Under the pieces are notes generated by a model. It was not told the origin of the DNA. It was given only the letters and a program-made list of their open reading frames with translations, and did no database searches. A stretch of DNA of 64,000 nucleotides. Origin: Orobanche coerulescens (Eukaryota > Streptophyta > Magnoliopsida > Lamiales > Orobanchaceae). The stretch covers positions 47,827,001 through 47,891,000 of the forward strand of contig CM065806.1 of NCBI GenBank assembly GCA_033398695.1, in the 5' to 3' direction. This document shows positions 55,101-64,000 of this stretch, in pieces (position 1 is the first letter of the stretch; each line of letters starts with the position of its first letter). The translations under genes were made by a program, and so were the position numbers.

Positions 55101-55893
55101 AGGGCAAATTAGATCGGGCAAATTGTTCGTGTCGTGTATTTTACTGTCGTGTAATTTCGTGTTTTGTGTACCAAAAGTCCAAATCCATACACGACACGAA
55201 TAAATTTGTGTCGTATCGTGTACGACGCAAATTCGTGTCGTTTCGGGTCGTGTTTTCGTGTCAGACACATAATATAAAATAAATATCAAAATATTATAAA
55301 AAACAACAATTTTAATATTTTATATTATTTTTATAGGTTTTAGTAGACGAAACAAATCGAATGGCAACGAAAACACGAATTTTTACACAAAATATATGAA
55401 AGTTCACATTATTTTCGAGTTTTAAAATCATAAAGTATATGTTTTTATAAAATTAGATAGTAAATTTTAAATATCGGGCGTGTCATGTACCCAAAGGGTA
55501 AACACAAAACCGACACTATCTCGGTCGTGTACTTTCGTGTTCGTGTATTTTCGTGTCGTGTACTCAAAATGCAAACACACGCACTAAATTTTCGTGTCGT
55601 TTTCGTGTCTTTTTTTTTTATGACGGGGGAACCCGCAGCTGCTACTATTCGAGTGCGCACTGGATAAACCCTCGGGCTAGACGCAATAGCCTGCAAACTA
55701 CGCCAACCAGGTAAACAACACTAGGCAAGCCCTGTGTGATAGGCTCAATCAAGAAAGTGTTGGTAGGGGGAATCGAACTCGTGACCTTTCAGTCCCGCAC
55801 TCACCTACTCCACCAACTTGGCTACCCTTGCGGGTGTGTCGTTTTCGTGTATTGTTTTCATGTCGTGTGGTAAATTGTCCGGTCTAGGGCAAA
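55101..55893. repeat. CGTGTCGTGT-rich dispersed repeat, interrupted by a SINE
   Basis: Both flanks of the SINE are rich in CGTGTCGTGTA, TTTCGTGTCG and the opposite-strand ACACGACACG. GGGCAAATT words lie at each outer end (55101-55119 and 55885-55893). Such sequences occur in plant hAT-like non-autonomous repeats, but I cannot fix ends or a target duplication. Confidence 0.5.
55609..55835 (-). mobile_element. tRNA-derived SINE
   Basis: On the minus strand the element starts CCCGCAAGGGTAGCC. It has a Pol III A box TAGCCAAGTTGG (55824-55813) and a B box AGTTCGATTCC (55780-55770), a tRNA-unrelated body, and a short A tail (T run 55610-55619 on the plus strand). A perfect 15-bp duplication GTGTCGTTTTCGTGT flanks it (55594-55608 and 55836-55850), the mark of LINE-mediated insertion. 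It is about 226 bp, the normal size for a plant SINE. Confidence 0.93.
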
Positions 55894-55906
55894 TCATATT
55901 ATGTAA

Positions 55907-56900
55907 TGTTGACGTCTGGTTTGGTCAACGTCACGTGTGCTGATCTGGACGAATGGATCGAAGACACGTAGAAAATAATAAACAAAATGGAAGGTGTTTG
56001 ATCACTAAATTTTATTAATGACCTTAATATAGAGTAGAGCCGAGCAGGATATTTTATGCCGGTCTATCTTGTTTGCTTGCTGATTACAAGTCTTATCTTT
56101 TTTCTTAGTCAATCTGAATTCTCTCTTTTTTCTCTCTATGTCATAAATGCTAAAAATCTAAAGATCTGCTTTCACTGTACATTTCTTCTATATATAGACA
56201 ATCTGGGCCAGTGGAGAGATGACAGCTGGCGAATGTTTGGGGAATATGCCCAAAACACTTGTCAGTCTGCATATACGCCTTGGACACGTGGCGGCCTCTA
56301 AGGATTACCTTGGGAAGGGGCGCGACTGCATGCGTTAATTGGTATGCGGGCCTGCCTCGCCGACTCTTGGCGGTGCTTATCCGCTGGGGTAGGTCCTCGG
56401 GTCTCCCGCCGTTCAGGTCGGCCTTGTTGTAATATTGAATCGAAGCGTTTTTATCTTCTCTCTGCTCGGCCCTCCCGGATCGAATACCGGGTCGGCCTTG
56501 GCGTCTCTGTCCGGTCCGGTTTTTAACGAGCCCGGGAGGAAATTAGGTTTTTGCCCGGTCCGACTTCAGGTTCTGCTCGGCCGGTTTAGCTGCCTGGAGT
56601 GCCTACGTGGATTCCAAGTTGGACGGGCTGCCAACAAGGGCCCCCGAGTCCAGGGCCATGCCGGGTTGGTCGGGGCTGGAGTCGTTTCATGTTGAGGTCG
56701 ATCCGGCTTGTGGGAGGATAAGATCTCTCGAAGAGACGCCTCTTCGAGAGTCGTGTCGATTCGATTCCCTGGTCTTTAAGTGTCATTATGTGGGGGACGC
56801 GTGGCACAAGCTGATTGGATGGTGTGTTCACGCGCTCTCGAACTTTGTGACGGTTCAATAGGAATCGTCGCTTCACGCGCCTGGCATTTAATGCCCTTCT
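55907..56900 (-). repeat. Probable 3' LTR of the Tat element
   Basis: The left end is set at TGTTGACGTC (55907), giving an LTR end GACGTCAACA on the minus strand. A near-palindromic TATA box (TCTATATATAGA, about 56188-56199) can serve the minus strand, leaving about 290 bp of R/U5. The right boundary and polypurine tract cannot be placed, and no second copy is in the window. No convincing ORF is present. Confidence 0.45.
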
Positions 56901-56903
56901 TCC

Positions 56904-56916
56904 TCTATAAATATAG
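56904..56916 (+). promoter_or_regulatory. TATA box of the antisense gene
   Basis: CTATAAATATAGC on the plus strand, about 140 bp before ATG 57055. It implies a start near 56940 and a leader of about 110 nt. It is oriented against the retrotransposon. Confidence 0.65.
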
Positions 56917-57054
56917 CCTGTCTCCTCCTTCCTTATCCCTTCGCCATTTTTGTGTTTTGTAGCTGAGGAGAGAGAGAATTTTCTGGCGATTTTTTCCCGA
57001 TTTTTACAGAGACTTTCCCGGTAAGCTCTTTTTCCTCTCCTTTTTTCACTTAAG

Positions 57055-59261
57055 ATGTCGGAACTGAGGGGCGAGACAGAGGCGGAGTTGACCGTGTCGC
57101 CGGACCGCACGGGCGTGGCAGATCTGTTAGGCGGAATTCCCGTCGACTGGAGTGTCGAGGAAGAAGAAGGCGAAGTCGCGAAGTCACCGGAATATGGAGA
57201 GGTGAAGATGGCGGTGCCGTTGACGGCCGTCGGAGGTACTCAGGCGGAAGGAAGAGTCGATTCGGTGGTGGCTCGAACTCGCCCTCGGCCGTCCCCTCGC
57301 GTGGAGGCGGAGTGGGATTCGGCCTCGATTCGCAGCACTGTTACAGAAGAGCAATTAGCGGCTTGGCGGATGTGTTTTAAGATTCCGGCGGTGGTGCGGA
57401 TGTTCGTTCCGAATCCCGAGGAGAGGCCCCACACTTCGCCCGTCGGTTGTACGGCGGTGTATTACCGCTCTTTGCTAGCCGGGCTGAGGTTTCCGCTCCC
57501 GTTAGCCTTCTCCCGGTGGCTAAGGCAATGGGGTCTTCCTATTCCCCAAATCCATCTGAATTCCTGGGCTCGGGTGGTGGGTCTCTTCATTCTTTTCAAC
57601 CAGCACGGCTGGCCCGAGCCCAGCTTTGAGGAGTTTAACAGCCTCTATATATGGAGGTCGGTTGGTAGATCTGGCTCGGGCTGGTTTTACCTGACGGCCC
57701 GGCATGCCATGCATAAGGAATTAGTGGGTGTGCCTGAGACCATCCATAGCTGGAAGGAACAGTGGTTCTTCATAGGGGGACCGTGGAGGAGCTCGTTAGA
57801 TGAGTGGGAGCCCGGTGTGATAGATGCCGAGCTTCGGGTCCCAGAGCACTTTATGGCCAAAATGAGTAAGTGTCGTATTTCTCATTCCTGTTCCTTTTTT
57901 GTCTAACGCTCATCATTCATTGCATGTGCAGAACGCATCCCGGCGCAAGAGACCTCTTCGGAGTTCGACGACCAGGTTGAACAGCTTTTGGATCTTCCCC
58001 TTGAGCAAAGGAAGTCGTACCTTTTGGTTACCGAGGAAAACCTTTGGGCGGCCGGACTTAGATCGACTGATCCGAGTATAATGTCTCCTTCAGGAAACCC
58101 TTTTTTTTTTGACATGTCTTCTTTTTCCAGCTCCTAAGGCCAAGACTTCGTCCGGGCGGAAAGAGACGCCCGCGCAGCGCGTGGCGAGGCTGGCAGCTGA
58201 GGCCGCCGAGCGGAGGGAGCGGGCTGGTAAGCGGAAGAGGGTGGAGACCGGGCCTGAGGACAGCGCGACCAAGGCTGAGGGTTCGCCTCGCTCCCGGTTG
58301 TCATGTCCGCCCGACTCGCTCGACCGGTCATGTGGCCAGTGAGGAGCCCGTAATTGATTTAGAGGGCCATTATCTCCCGGTTAACCAGGACCGGGTGGAA
58401 CCGTGCGACCAGATGAAGGGGCGAAGGCCGCGCTGGTTCCTTGACTATGTCCGGGTAGCTACCCCGACTCCTGAGATGCTCAACCGGGTTCCTCCTGTGG
58501 TGGCCGTCTCCAGTCATATTCCGATCAGGGGTTGGACGCCCAAGTTGGAGATGATGACTAATGACATGGATCCGGTTGAGCAGATCCAGTTTGGAAACGC
58601 TTTGGTCGGTCGTGCCATGTGCACCTATGTGAAGGCTTCCAACGAATTTTCGGCCTTGTCTGAGAAGCATAAGAAGGCGGAGGCCGACCTCAAAGCTTTG
58701 CAGGAGGAGCACCACCTGTGTCCTTCATTGATCAAGTCTCTGGAGGGGGAGATAACCTCCATGAGGGGTGATATGGAGCTCCTGGACAGTCGGGCCCTCC
58801 AGGCCGACATATGGAAGCTGAAGGCCGAAGAGATGACAGAGGCGGCCGAGCGGGCGCATAAGCAGTATTTGGATACCCGGGCTGAGCACGAGGCTTACTT
58901 GAAGGAAACCAAGGCCCAGGTTGAAAGCCTGACCGAGCGCATTAACATCTGCGAGGCTTCGAGCTATGCCAGGGGTCGTGCCGACGGGGCGGAGGCCTTT
59001 AAGGAGACACCTGCGTTTGAGGAGCTGATCAATCTGAATTATGTCTCCACTTGTTACGAGATATTAGATCTCATAAAGGGTGGTAAGACCGTTCAGGAGA
59101 TCGAGGCCTACATTGCATCTCAAGCGACCGATCTGCATGTTGACATTACGGGAGCCGATGAGCCAAAGGTCGCTGAGGTTGAGGATGCCGGTCTGGCTCC
59201 GCACGGCGAAGGTGAGGGGCAGTCCTTTCAGGCGGCCGGCCAGGAGGGTGGGGCCAAGTAG
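57055..59261 (+). CDS. Antisense extra gene of the Tat element (putative gypsy-type transposon domain, coiled coil)
   Basis: ATG 57055. Exon 1 (57055-57865) has an acidic N-terminus and a domain (about residues 95-230: LLAGLRFPLPLAFSRWLRQW, LNSWARVVGLFILF, GWFYLTARHA) resembling the plant 'putative gypsy type transposon' family (Transposase_28). A canonical intron (57866-57931, GTAAGT to GTGCAG) joins in frame to KRIPAQETSSEFDDQVEQLL. A second GT-AG intron is likely at about 58075-58130, leading to PKAKTSSGRKETPAQ and a basic region. One frame change near 58300 is needed to reach 58332-59261. That part has a long coiled coil (about 58650-58960) and an acidic C-terminus ending at TAG 59259. 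A polyadenylation signal follows. Function is unknown. Confidence 0.7.
57866..57931 (+). other. Intron 1 of the antisense gene
   Basis: 66 nt with donor A|GTAAGT and acceptor TGTGCAG|A. Splicing joins AAAATGA to AACGCATC without a stop, while read-through hits TAA after about 12 codons. The open frame after the splice supports a real intron. Confidence 0.7.
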
Positions 59262-59393
59262 TTTCCTTAAATTTTGCTTCTCGCATGGCCTGCGTGCCAG
59301 TCTGTCTTTCTTTTGTTTTATTTCATGTATGGCCTGCGTGCCAATCCGCCCTGGTTTTCCGTTGTCACTTTGTAATTTGCAATGACTTGATTA

Positions 59394-59399
59394 AATAAA
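59394..59399 (+). terminator. Polyadenylation signal of the antisense gene
   Basis: AATAAA, about 130 bp after the stop codon at 59259-59261, in a T-rich region. The rest of 59262-59492 has a short repeat (GGCCTGCGTGCCA twice) and no gene. Confidence 0.55.
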
Positions 59400-59492
59400 A
59401 TCTTCCTTGTAGCATTTGTTTTTGCTCTTTTAGATGTTTGGGCCCAGTTGAATGGGCCGTTGCCTTTCTATCATGTTCGTCATCTGTTGATT

Positions 59493-60192
59493 GTGCCGAG
59501 ACGAGCTCGGTCTTATAGTGCTGGATGAGCCGGTCTTATGAGGTGCCGAGACGAGCTCGGTCTTATAGTGCCGGATGAGCCGGTCTTATGAGGTGCCGAG
59601 ACGAGCTCGGTCTTATAGTGCCGGATGAGCCGGTCTTATGAGGTGCCGAGACGAGCTCGGTCTTATAGTGCCGGATGAGCCGGTCTTATGAGGTGCCGAG
59701 GCGAGCTCGGTCTTATAGTGCCGGATGAGCCGGTCTTATGAGGTGCCGAGACGAGCTCGGTCTTATAGTGCTAGATGAGCCGGTCTTATGAGGTGCCGAG
59801 ACGAGCTCGGTCTTATAGTGCCGGATGAGCCGGTCTTATGAGGTGCCGAGACGAGCTCGGTCTTATAGTGCCGGATGAGCCGGTCTTATGAGGTGCCGAG
59901 ACGAGCTCGGTCTTATAGTGCCGGATGAGCCGGTCTTATGAGGTGCCGAGACGAACTCGGTCTTATAGTGCCGGATGAGCCGGTCTTATGAGGTGCCGAG
60001 ACGATCTCGGTCTTATAGTGCCGGATGAGCCGGTCTTATGAGGTGCCGAGACGAGCTCGGTCTTATAGTGCCGGATGAGTCGGTCTTATGAGGTGCCGAG
60101 ACGAGCTCGGTCTTATAGTGCCGGATGAGCCGGTCTTATGAGGTGCCGAGACGAGCTCGGTCTTATAGTGCCGGATGAGCCGGTCTTATGAG
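59493..60192. repeat. 50-bp tandem array, 14 units
   Basis: Fourteen head-to-tail units of exactly 50 bp, nearly identical. Each consists of two related 25-bp halves: GTGCCGAGACGAGCTCGG+TCTTATA and GTGCCGGATGAGCCGG+TCTTATGAG. Each half has a short inverted repeat (CCGAG/CTCGG; CCGG/CCGG). The array lies between pol and the antisense gene of the Tat element. Units differ at only a few positions (for example 59700, 59773, 59955, 60005, 60080). Confidence 0.97.
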
Positions 60193-60229
60193 GTGCACCA
60201 ATATTAAAAAAATGGAATAACGTCAAATT

Positions 60230-63200
60230 TTATTGATAATACCTCTTTAAATACATTGCATTCCACGGGTAAGTTAATCTTTGGCCGTTCAGGTTATCCA
60301 GCCGGTAGGCTCCATTCTGAAGGACTTCACTAACTTTATATGGTCCTTCCCATTTGGGCTTGAGTGGTCCGGGATCCGGGCCCAATACCCTTTTAAGGAC
60401 GAGGTCGCCGACCTGGAAGCTTCTTGGGTGAACCTTGGAGTTGTAATATTTTTCACTCCTCCTTTTGTAGACGGCGTTTCGCATTTCTGCCTGAGCTCGT
60501 TTTTCGGCAAGGAGGTCCAGGTTTACTTGTAGGGCCAAGTCGTTATCCTGCTCTTCAAAATGGGCTACTCGGTATGTAGGCGCTCCGATTTCAACCGGGA
60601 TGACGGCTTCAGAGCCGAAAGCCAAGGAGAAAGGCGTTTCCCCGGTGGCGGACCGATGCGTTGTTCTGTAGGCCCATAAGGTCCCGGGGAGCTCCTCGGG
60701 CCAGGAACCCTTGAGTTCCTAGAGGCGTGTCTTGAGATGTTGTTTCAGGATCTTGTTGACCGCCTCGACCTGCCCGTTGGATTGTGGATAGTAAGGCGTG
60801 GAAAAGTTATTTCCTATTTGGAGGCCGTCGCAGAAGGCTCGAAACTTCTTATTGTCAAATTGTTTGGCATTATCAGAGACAATTGATTGAGGGATCCCGA
60901 ACCGGCATATGAGTGACTTCCATATAAAGTCGACTATCTTCTGTTCGGTTGTTCCTGCCATAGGCTCGGCCTCTGCCCATTTCGTAAAATAATCGACTGC
61001 GACGATGGCGTATTGCACTCCTCCCCGTCCCTTAGGTAGGGGACCGATCAAGTCGATTCCCCACTTGGCGAATGGCCATGGACAATATATGGAAATGAGA
61101 GTTTCCGGCGGGGATTGGATCTGCGGAGCGAAGATTTGGCATCGGACGCACTTCCGTACGAGCGTGATGGCGTCTTTTTTGTGATTGGGCCAATAATAGC
61201 CTTGCCGTAGTAATTTGTATGCCAATGCCTGGCCGTCGGAATGATTACCGCATATACCCTCATGCACCTCCCTGAGGGCATATTCTGCTTCTGATTCGGA
61301 CAGGCATTTCAGCAGAGGAACCGAATATCCTCTTTTGTATAAGGTCCCATCTACGATGGTGAATCGGGCGGACTGAGTTCGTAATGATCTTGCTTGGGCT
61401 CCGTCCTCGGGTAAAATGCCGTTTTGAAGATATTGCATTATAGGTTGCATCCACCCTTGCGGTTCTGACTGTTCAGCTGCCCGGACATCGGCCATTTCCA
61501 GGGCTGATGAGGCATGATACCCTATGCTGACTTCATCCATGTGTTCGGCTCCGGAGCTAGATGCGAGTTTGGCCAAAGAGTCGGCTTGGATGTTCTCAGT
61601 TCTGGGAATATGTTGTATTGTTCCCCGAAAATCTTGCAGCCGGGCCCGTGCCAGGCTGAGGTACTTAACCAGTTTGGGCTCTTTGGCTTCGTATTCGCCG
61701 TTGATCTGGTTTACCACTAATTGAGAATCACTCAAGATGGTGAGGCGGGCGAGGCCGAGGGAGGTCGCCCTTTCTAGACCGGCCAAGAGAGCTTCATACT
61801 CTGCCTCATTGTTGGTGGTCGGGAAATCTAAACGAATATCCGAGTAGAACAGACGTTGACCGGGACTAACGAGGACTATTCCTGCACCCGATCGGTCGGA
61901 GGTTGAGGACCCATCTACATAGAGTGACCACTCTTCTGATCGGGCGTCCTCTTGTGCGATTGCTGGTGTGAACTCTGCAATGAAATCCGCCAGGGCTTGT
62001 CCCTTTATGGCAGTGCGCGATTCATAAGTTATGTCAAACTGTCCGAGTTCGACGGCCCATTTGACCATCCGGCCGGAAACGTCAGGTCGGTGCATAACCT
62101 GCTTTAAAGGATAGTTTGTTAAGACGACTACCTGATGTTCCAAAAAGTAGGGTCTTAACTTCCGGGATGCCATTACGAGCGCATAGGCCAGTTTTTCCAT
62201 TGGGGCATATCTGAGCTCGGCATCGTGAAGGGCCTGACTCACATAATAGACCGGATGTTGCACTGCATTTTCCGTTCGAATCAGAGCGGCGCTGATCGCC
62301 GAGTCGGAGACCGTGAGATATAAGCTGAGAAGTTCCCCTCGGGTCGGCCGCTGCAAGGTCGGGGCTTCTGCCAGGACTTTCTTGATGGCTTCGAAGGCTC
62401 TTTGGCAAGGTTCTGTCCACTAAAAATCCTTGTTCTTTTTTATCGCCTCAAAGAAAGGTTTGCATTTATCCGTAGAGCGAGAGATAAAGCGACTTAGTGC
62501 GGCTAGTCGGCCAGTTAGGCTTTGCACCTTTTTGACCGAATTTGGAGGAACAAGCTCGGTCACTGCCGTAATTTTATCGGGGTTGGCTTAAATCCCTCTT
62601 TGGCTTACCATGTAGCCGAGGAATTTTCCGGAACCTACCCCAAATGAACATTTCTTCGGATTTAACTTTATCTTACACTCTCGCAAAATAGCAAACATTT
62701 TATTGAGGTCATGTACATAATCGGCCGAGCGCAAAGATTTTACTAACATATCATCTACATATACCTCCATAGTATGGCCTATCAAGCTATTGAACATTTT
62801 ATTTACCAGGCGTTGATATGTCACGCCGGCATTCTTGAGCCCGAAAGGCATCATCCGATAAGAGTATAGGCCGCGGGCCGAGTAGAAGGAGGTGTTTTCT
62901 TCATCCGCGGGATGCATTGGGATCTGGTTGTATCCGGAATATACATCCATAAATCTCATTAGCTCATGCCCGGCCGTTGCATCCACCATATAGTCGATAT
63001 GGGGGAGGGGGTAGCTATCTTTCGGGCAGGCTTTTTTCAGGTTGGAGAAGTCAATGCAGAGTCTTCATAGCCCGGTCGGCTTTTTTACCAAGACCGGGTT
63101 GGCTACCCAGGTCGGGTATTGGGCTTCCCGAATAAAGCCGTTATCGATCAGCTTTTCTACCTCCTCTTCCAGCCCCTTCTGCCGTTCCGGCCCTATTTTC

Positions 63201-64000
63201 CTTTTTTTCTGAATAATCGGCTTTGAACTGGGGTCGATATTTAGCCGGTGGCATGCAAGTTCCGGGTCAATCCCTGACATATCCGAATGGGTCCAAGCAA
63301 AGACATCCAAATTTTGTCTTAGATGGAAGAACAGCTCGGAACGGATCGGCTCTTGGAGGTTGTGGCCGATCTTTAGTCGTCGGGTTGGATTAGATGGGTC
63401 CATGTCGACCTGGTCAAACTCTTCTGTTGGCTTAGCATGGCGGATTTTTCCTTTCGGATTTTGGTGTCGCGGGTCGACAGGATCTTTTTCTAGGATCGGC
63501 TCCTTCCCGGGCCTGCGGCCCCGGTCCGCTTCCTGTCCGGTTTCCATTTCGGGGGTTTGTGCGGCCTCGGGACCTTCGGTCCCCTGTTCAAGTAGGGTGT
63601 TTTCCGCCGGCTGTTCGAAGCTGGTGGACCCTATTTCTTCTGACAAGTTTTCCGGGATGCCTTCTGCGGCGTTGATTTCGCGAGCCCGGATGCTGAGGTT
63701 GCATTCCCGGGCGGCTCTTTGATCCCCTCTATGTACCCCGACGCCATCCGGGGTGGGAAATTTCATGCACATGTGATATGTAGACTGAGTGGCCCTCAGC
63801 CTTGACATCACAGGTCGGCCTATGATAGCATTATAATCACTGTGCACATCGATGATCTTGAAGGTGGTGATCATTGTCCTTCTGATCGGCCCCTGACCAA
63901 ATTCCAGGGCGAGGTCGATTTCCCCCAGTGGGGAGGTGCGGCAGTTGGCAAATCCCCGAATGTCCTCGTTGCAGGGCCGGACATAAGATTGGTCTACCTT
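60230..64000 (-). pseudogene. pol: Tat pol: protease end, RT, RNase H, archaeal RNase H, integrase
   Basis: From the right edge: protease tail (DYNAIIGRPVMSRLRA, about 63830), a variable linker, and the RT N-end (REAQYPTWVANPVLVKK). A TGA near 63065 is followed by RT 62989-62588 with YVDDM (62761-62750). A TAA near 62588 and a TAG near 62420 follow. The next frame (62356-60719) holds RNase H, then a second, archaeal-type RNase H (LYVDGSSTSDRSGAGIVL; NNEAEYEALLAGL; SDSQLVVNQI), the integrase zinc domain (CVRCQ) and core (WGIDLIGP, VSDNAKQF, NGQVEAVNK). After a TAG near 60719 the tail 60625-60230 contains PKWEGPYKVSEVLQNGAYRL. Four stops make it inactive. The dual RNase H is diagnostic of the Tat lineage. 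Confidence 0.92.

Larger units (their letters stand above)
55907..64000 (-). mobile_element. Tat-lineage Ty3/gypsy element (3' part; runs off the window)
   Basis: Minus strand from the right edge: protease end, RT, RNase H, archaeal-type second RNase H, integrase (64000-60230), a 50-bp tandem array (60192-59493), an antisense gene (57055-59261 on the plus strand), then probable 3' LTR (about 56900-55907). Dual RNase H, a tandem array and an antisense ORF after pol are all features reported for the Tat lineage. Pol has several stops. Confidence 0.85.

Noticed and set aside
55609..55835. tRNA gene on the minus strand
   Set aside because: A and B boxes are present, but the body does not fold as a tRNA, and there is an A tail and a 15-bp target duplication. 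It is a SINE.
56586..57110. 174-residue minus-strand ORF upstream of the antisense gene
   Set aside because: No recognisable domain. It overlaps the probable LTR, the TATA box and the start of the antisense gene, and its composition is basic and irregular.
59493..60192. CRISPR-like array of regular repeats
   Set aside because: Units are contiguous and nearly identical with no variable spacers, in a plant retrotransposon 3' region; it is a tandem satellite-like array.
63360..63722. 120-residue plus-strand ORF opposite Tat pol
   Set aside because: Antisense shadow of the low-complexity protease-RT linker, which is GC-rich and poor in stops on both strands.
1..64000. Host protein-coding genes
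   Set aside because: Every coding segment I could recognise belongs to a transposable element. Remaining gaps are LTRs, spacers or AT-rich DNA without gene-like exons.

Overview
The window is flowering-plant nuclear DNA made almost entirely of transposable elements. I found no host gene, no rRNA or tRNA gene and no CRISPR array. The lineages present are plant-specific: Tekay/Del chromoviruses, Athila and Tat among Ty3/gypsy; SIRE/Maximus-like Ty1/copia; a CACTA (En/Spm) DNA transposon; a tRNA-derived SINE; and MITE-like hairpins. Their density suggests a large, repeat-rich genome. I cannot name the family or species.

Layout, left to right. (1) 1-15599: a minus-strand non-autonomous LTR element (N1) with a very long LTR and an internal domain of only 393 bp. 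A full-length plus-strand Tekay element (2599-13219, target duplication ATATA) sits inside its 5' LTR. (2) 15600-19540: a second non-autonomous minus-strand element (N2). N1 is inserted in its 3' LTR, so the nest is three deep. (3) 19541-28295: a minus-strand SIRE-like copia element inserted in N2's 5' LTR. It has a 3' LTR, an env-like ORF and part of pol, and a solo LTR (26752-28233, TSD TCTTC) splits its pol. (4) 28296-29142: a Tekay-like LTR fragment. (5) 29143-36577: a CACTA element (TSD TAG) with a transposase-associated fragment and an intron-containing Ulp1-like protease gene whose exons are tandemly duplicated. (6) 36578-40417: 3' end of a plus-strand Tekay-like element (integrase, chromodomain, LTR). 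(7) 40418-42768: 5' end of a minus-strand Athila element, inserted in a minus-strand Tekay integrase fragment (42774-43248). (8) 43249 to about 50520: a plus-strand SIRE-like copia element with gag, pol and env-like ORF, inserted in that same integrase fragment. (9) about 50830-53751: a second minus-strand Athila pol. (10) 53752-55900: MITE-like hairpins, TA/CT/GA microsatellites, and a CGTGTC-rich repeat carrying a SINE. (11) about 55907-64000: 3' part of a minus-strand Tat-lineage element with dual RNase H, a 50-bp tandem array and an antisense, apparently spliced extra gene with its own TATA box and polyadenylation signal.

None of the retroelement coding regions is intact: all carry stops or frameshifts, although several keep catalytic motifs. 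The most interesting signal is in the regulatory DNA. U3 regions of at least four different LTR types, gypsy and copia, carry clusters of the same perfect palindrome (TTACGTACGTAA or TTAGCGTACGCTAA) just upstream of a TATA box. The copia element at 43-50 kb repeats this module between pol and the env-like ORF, where it looks like a second, internal promoter. An Athila LTR has the same layout with a different, GC-rich palindrome.
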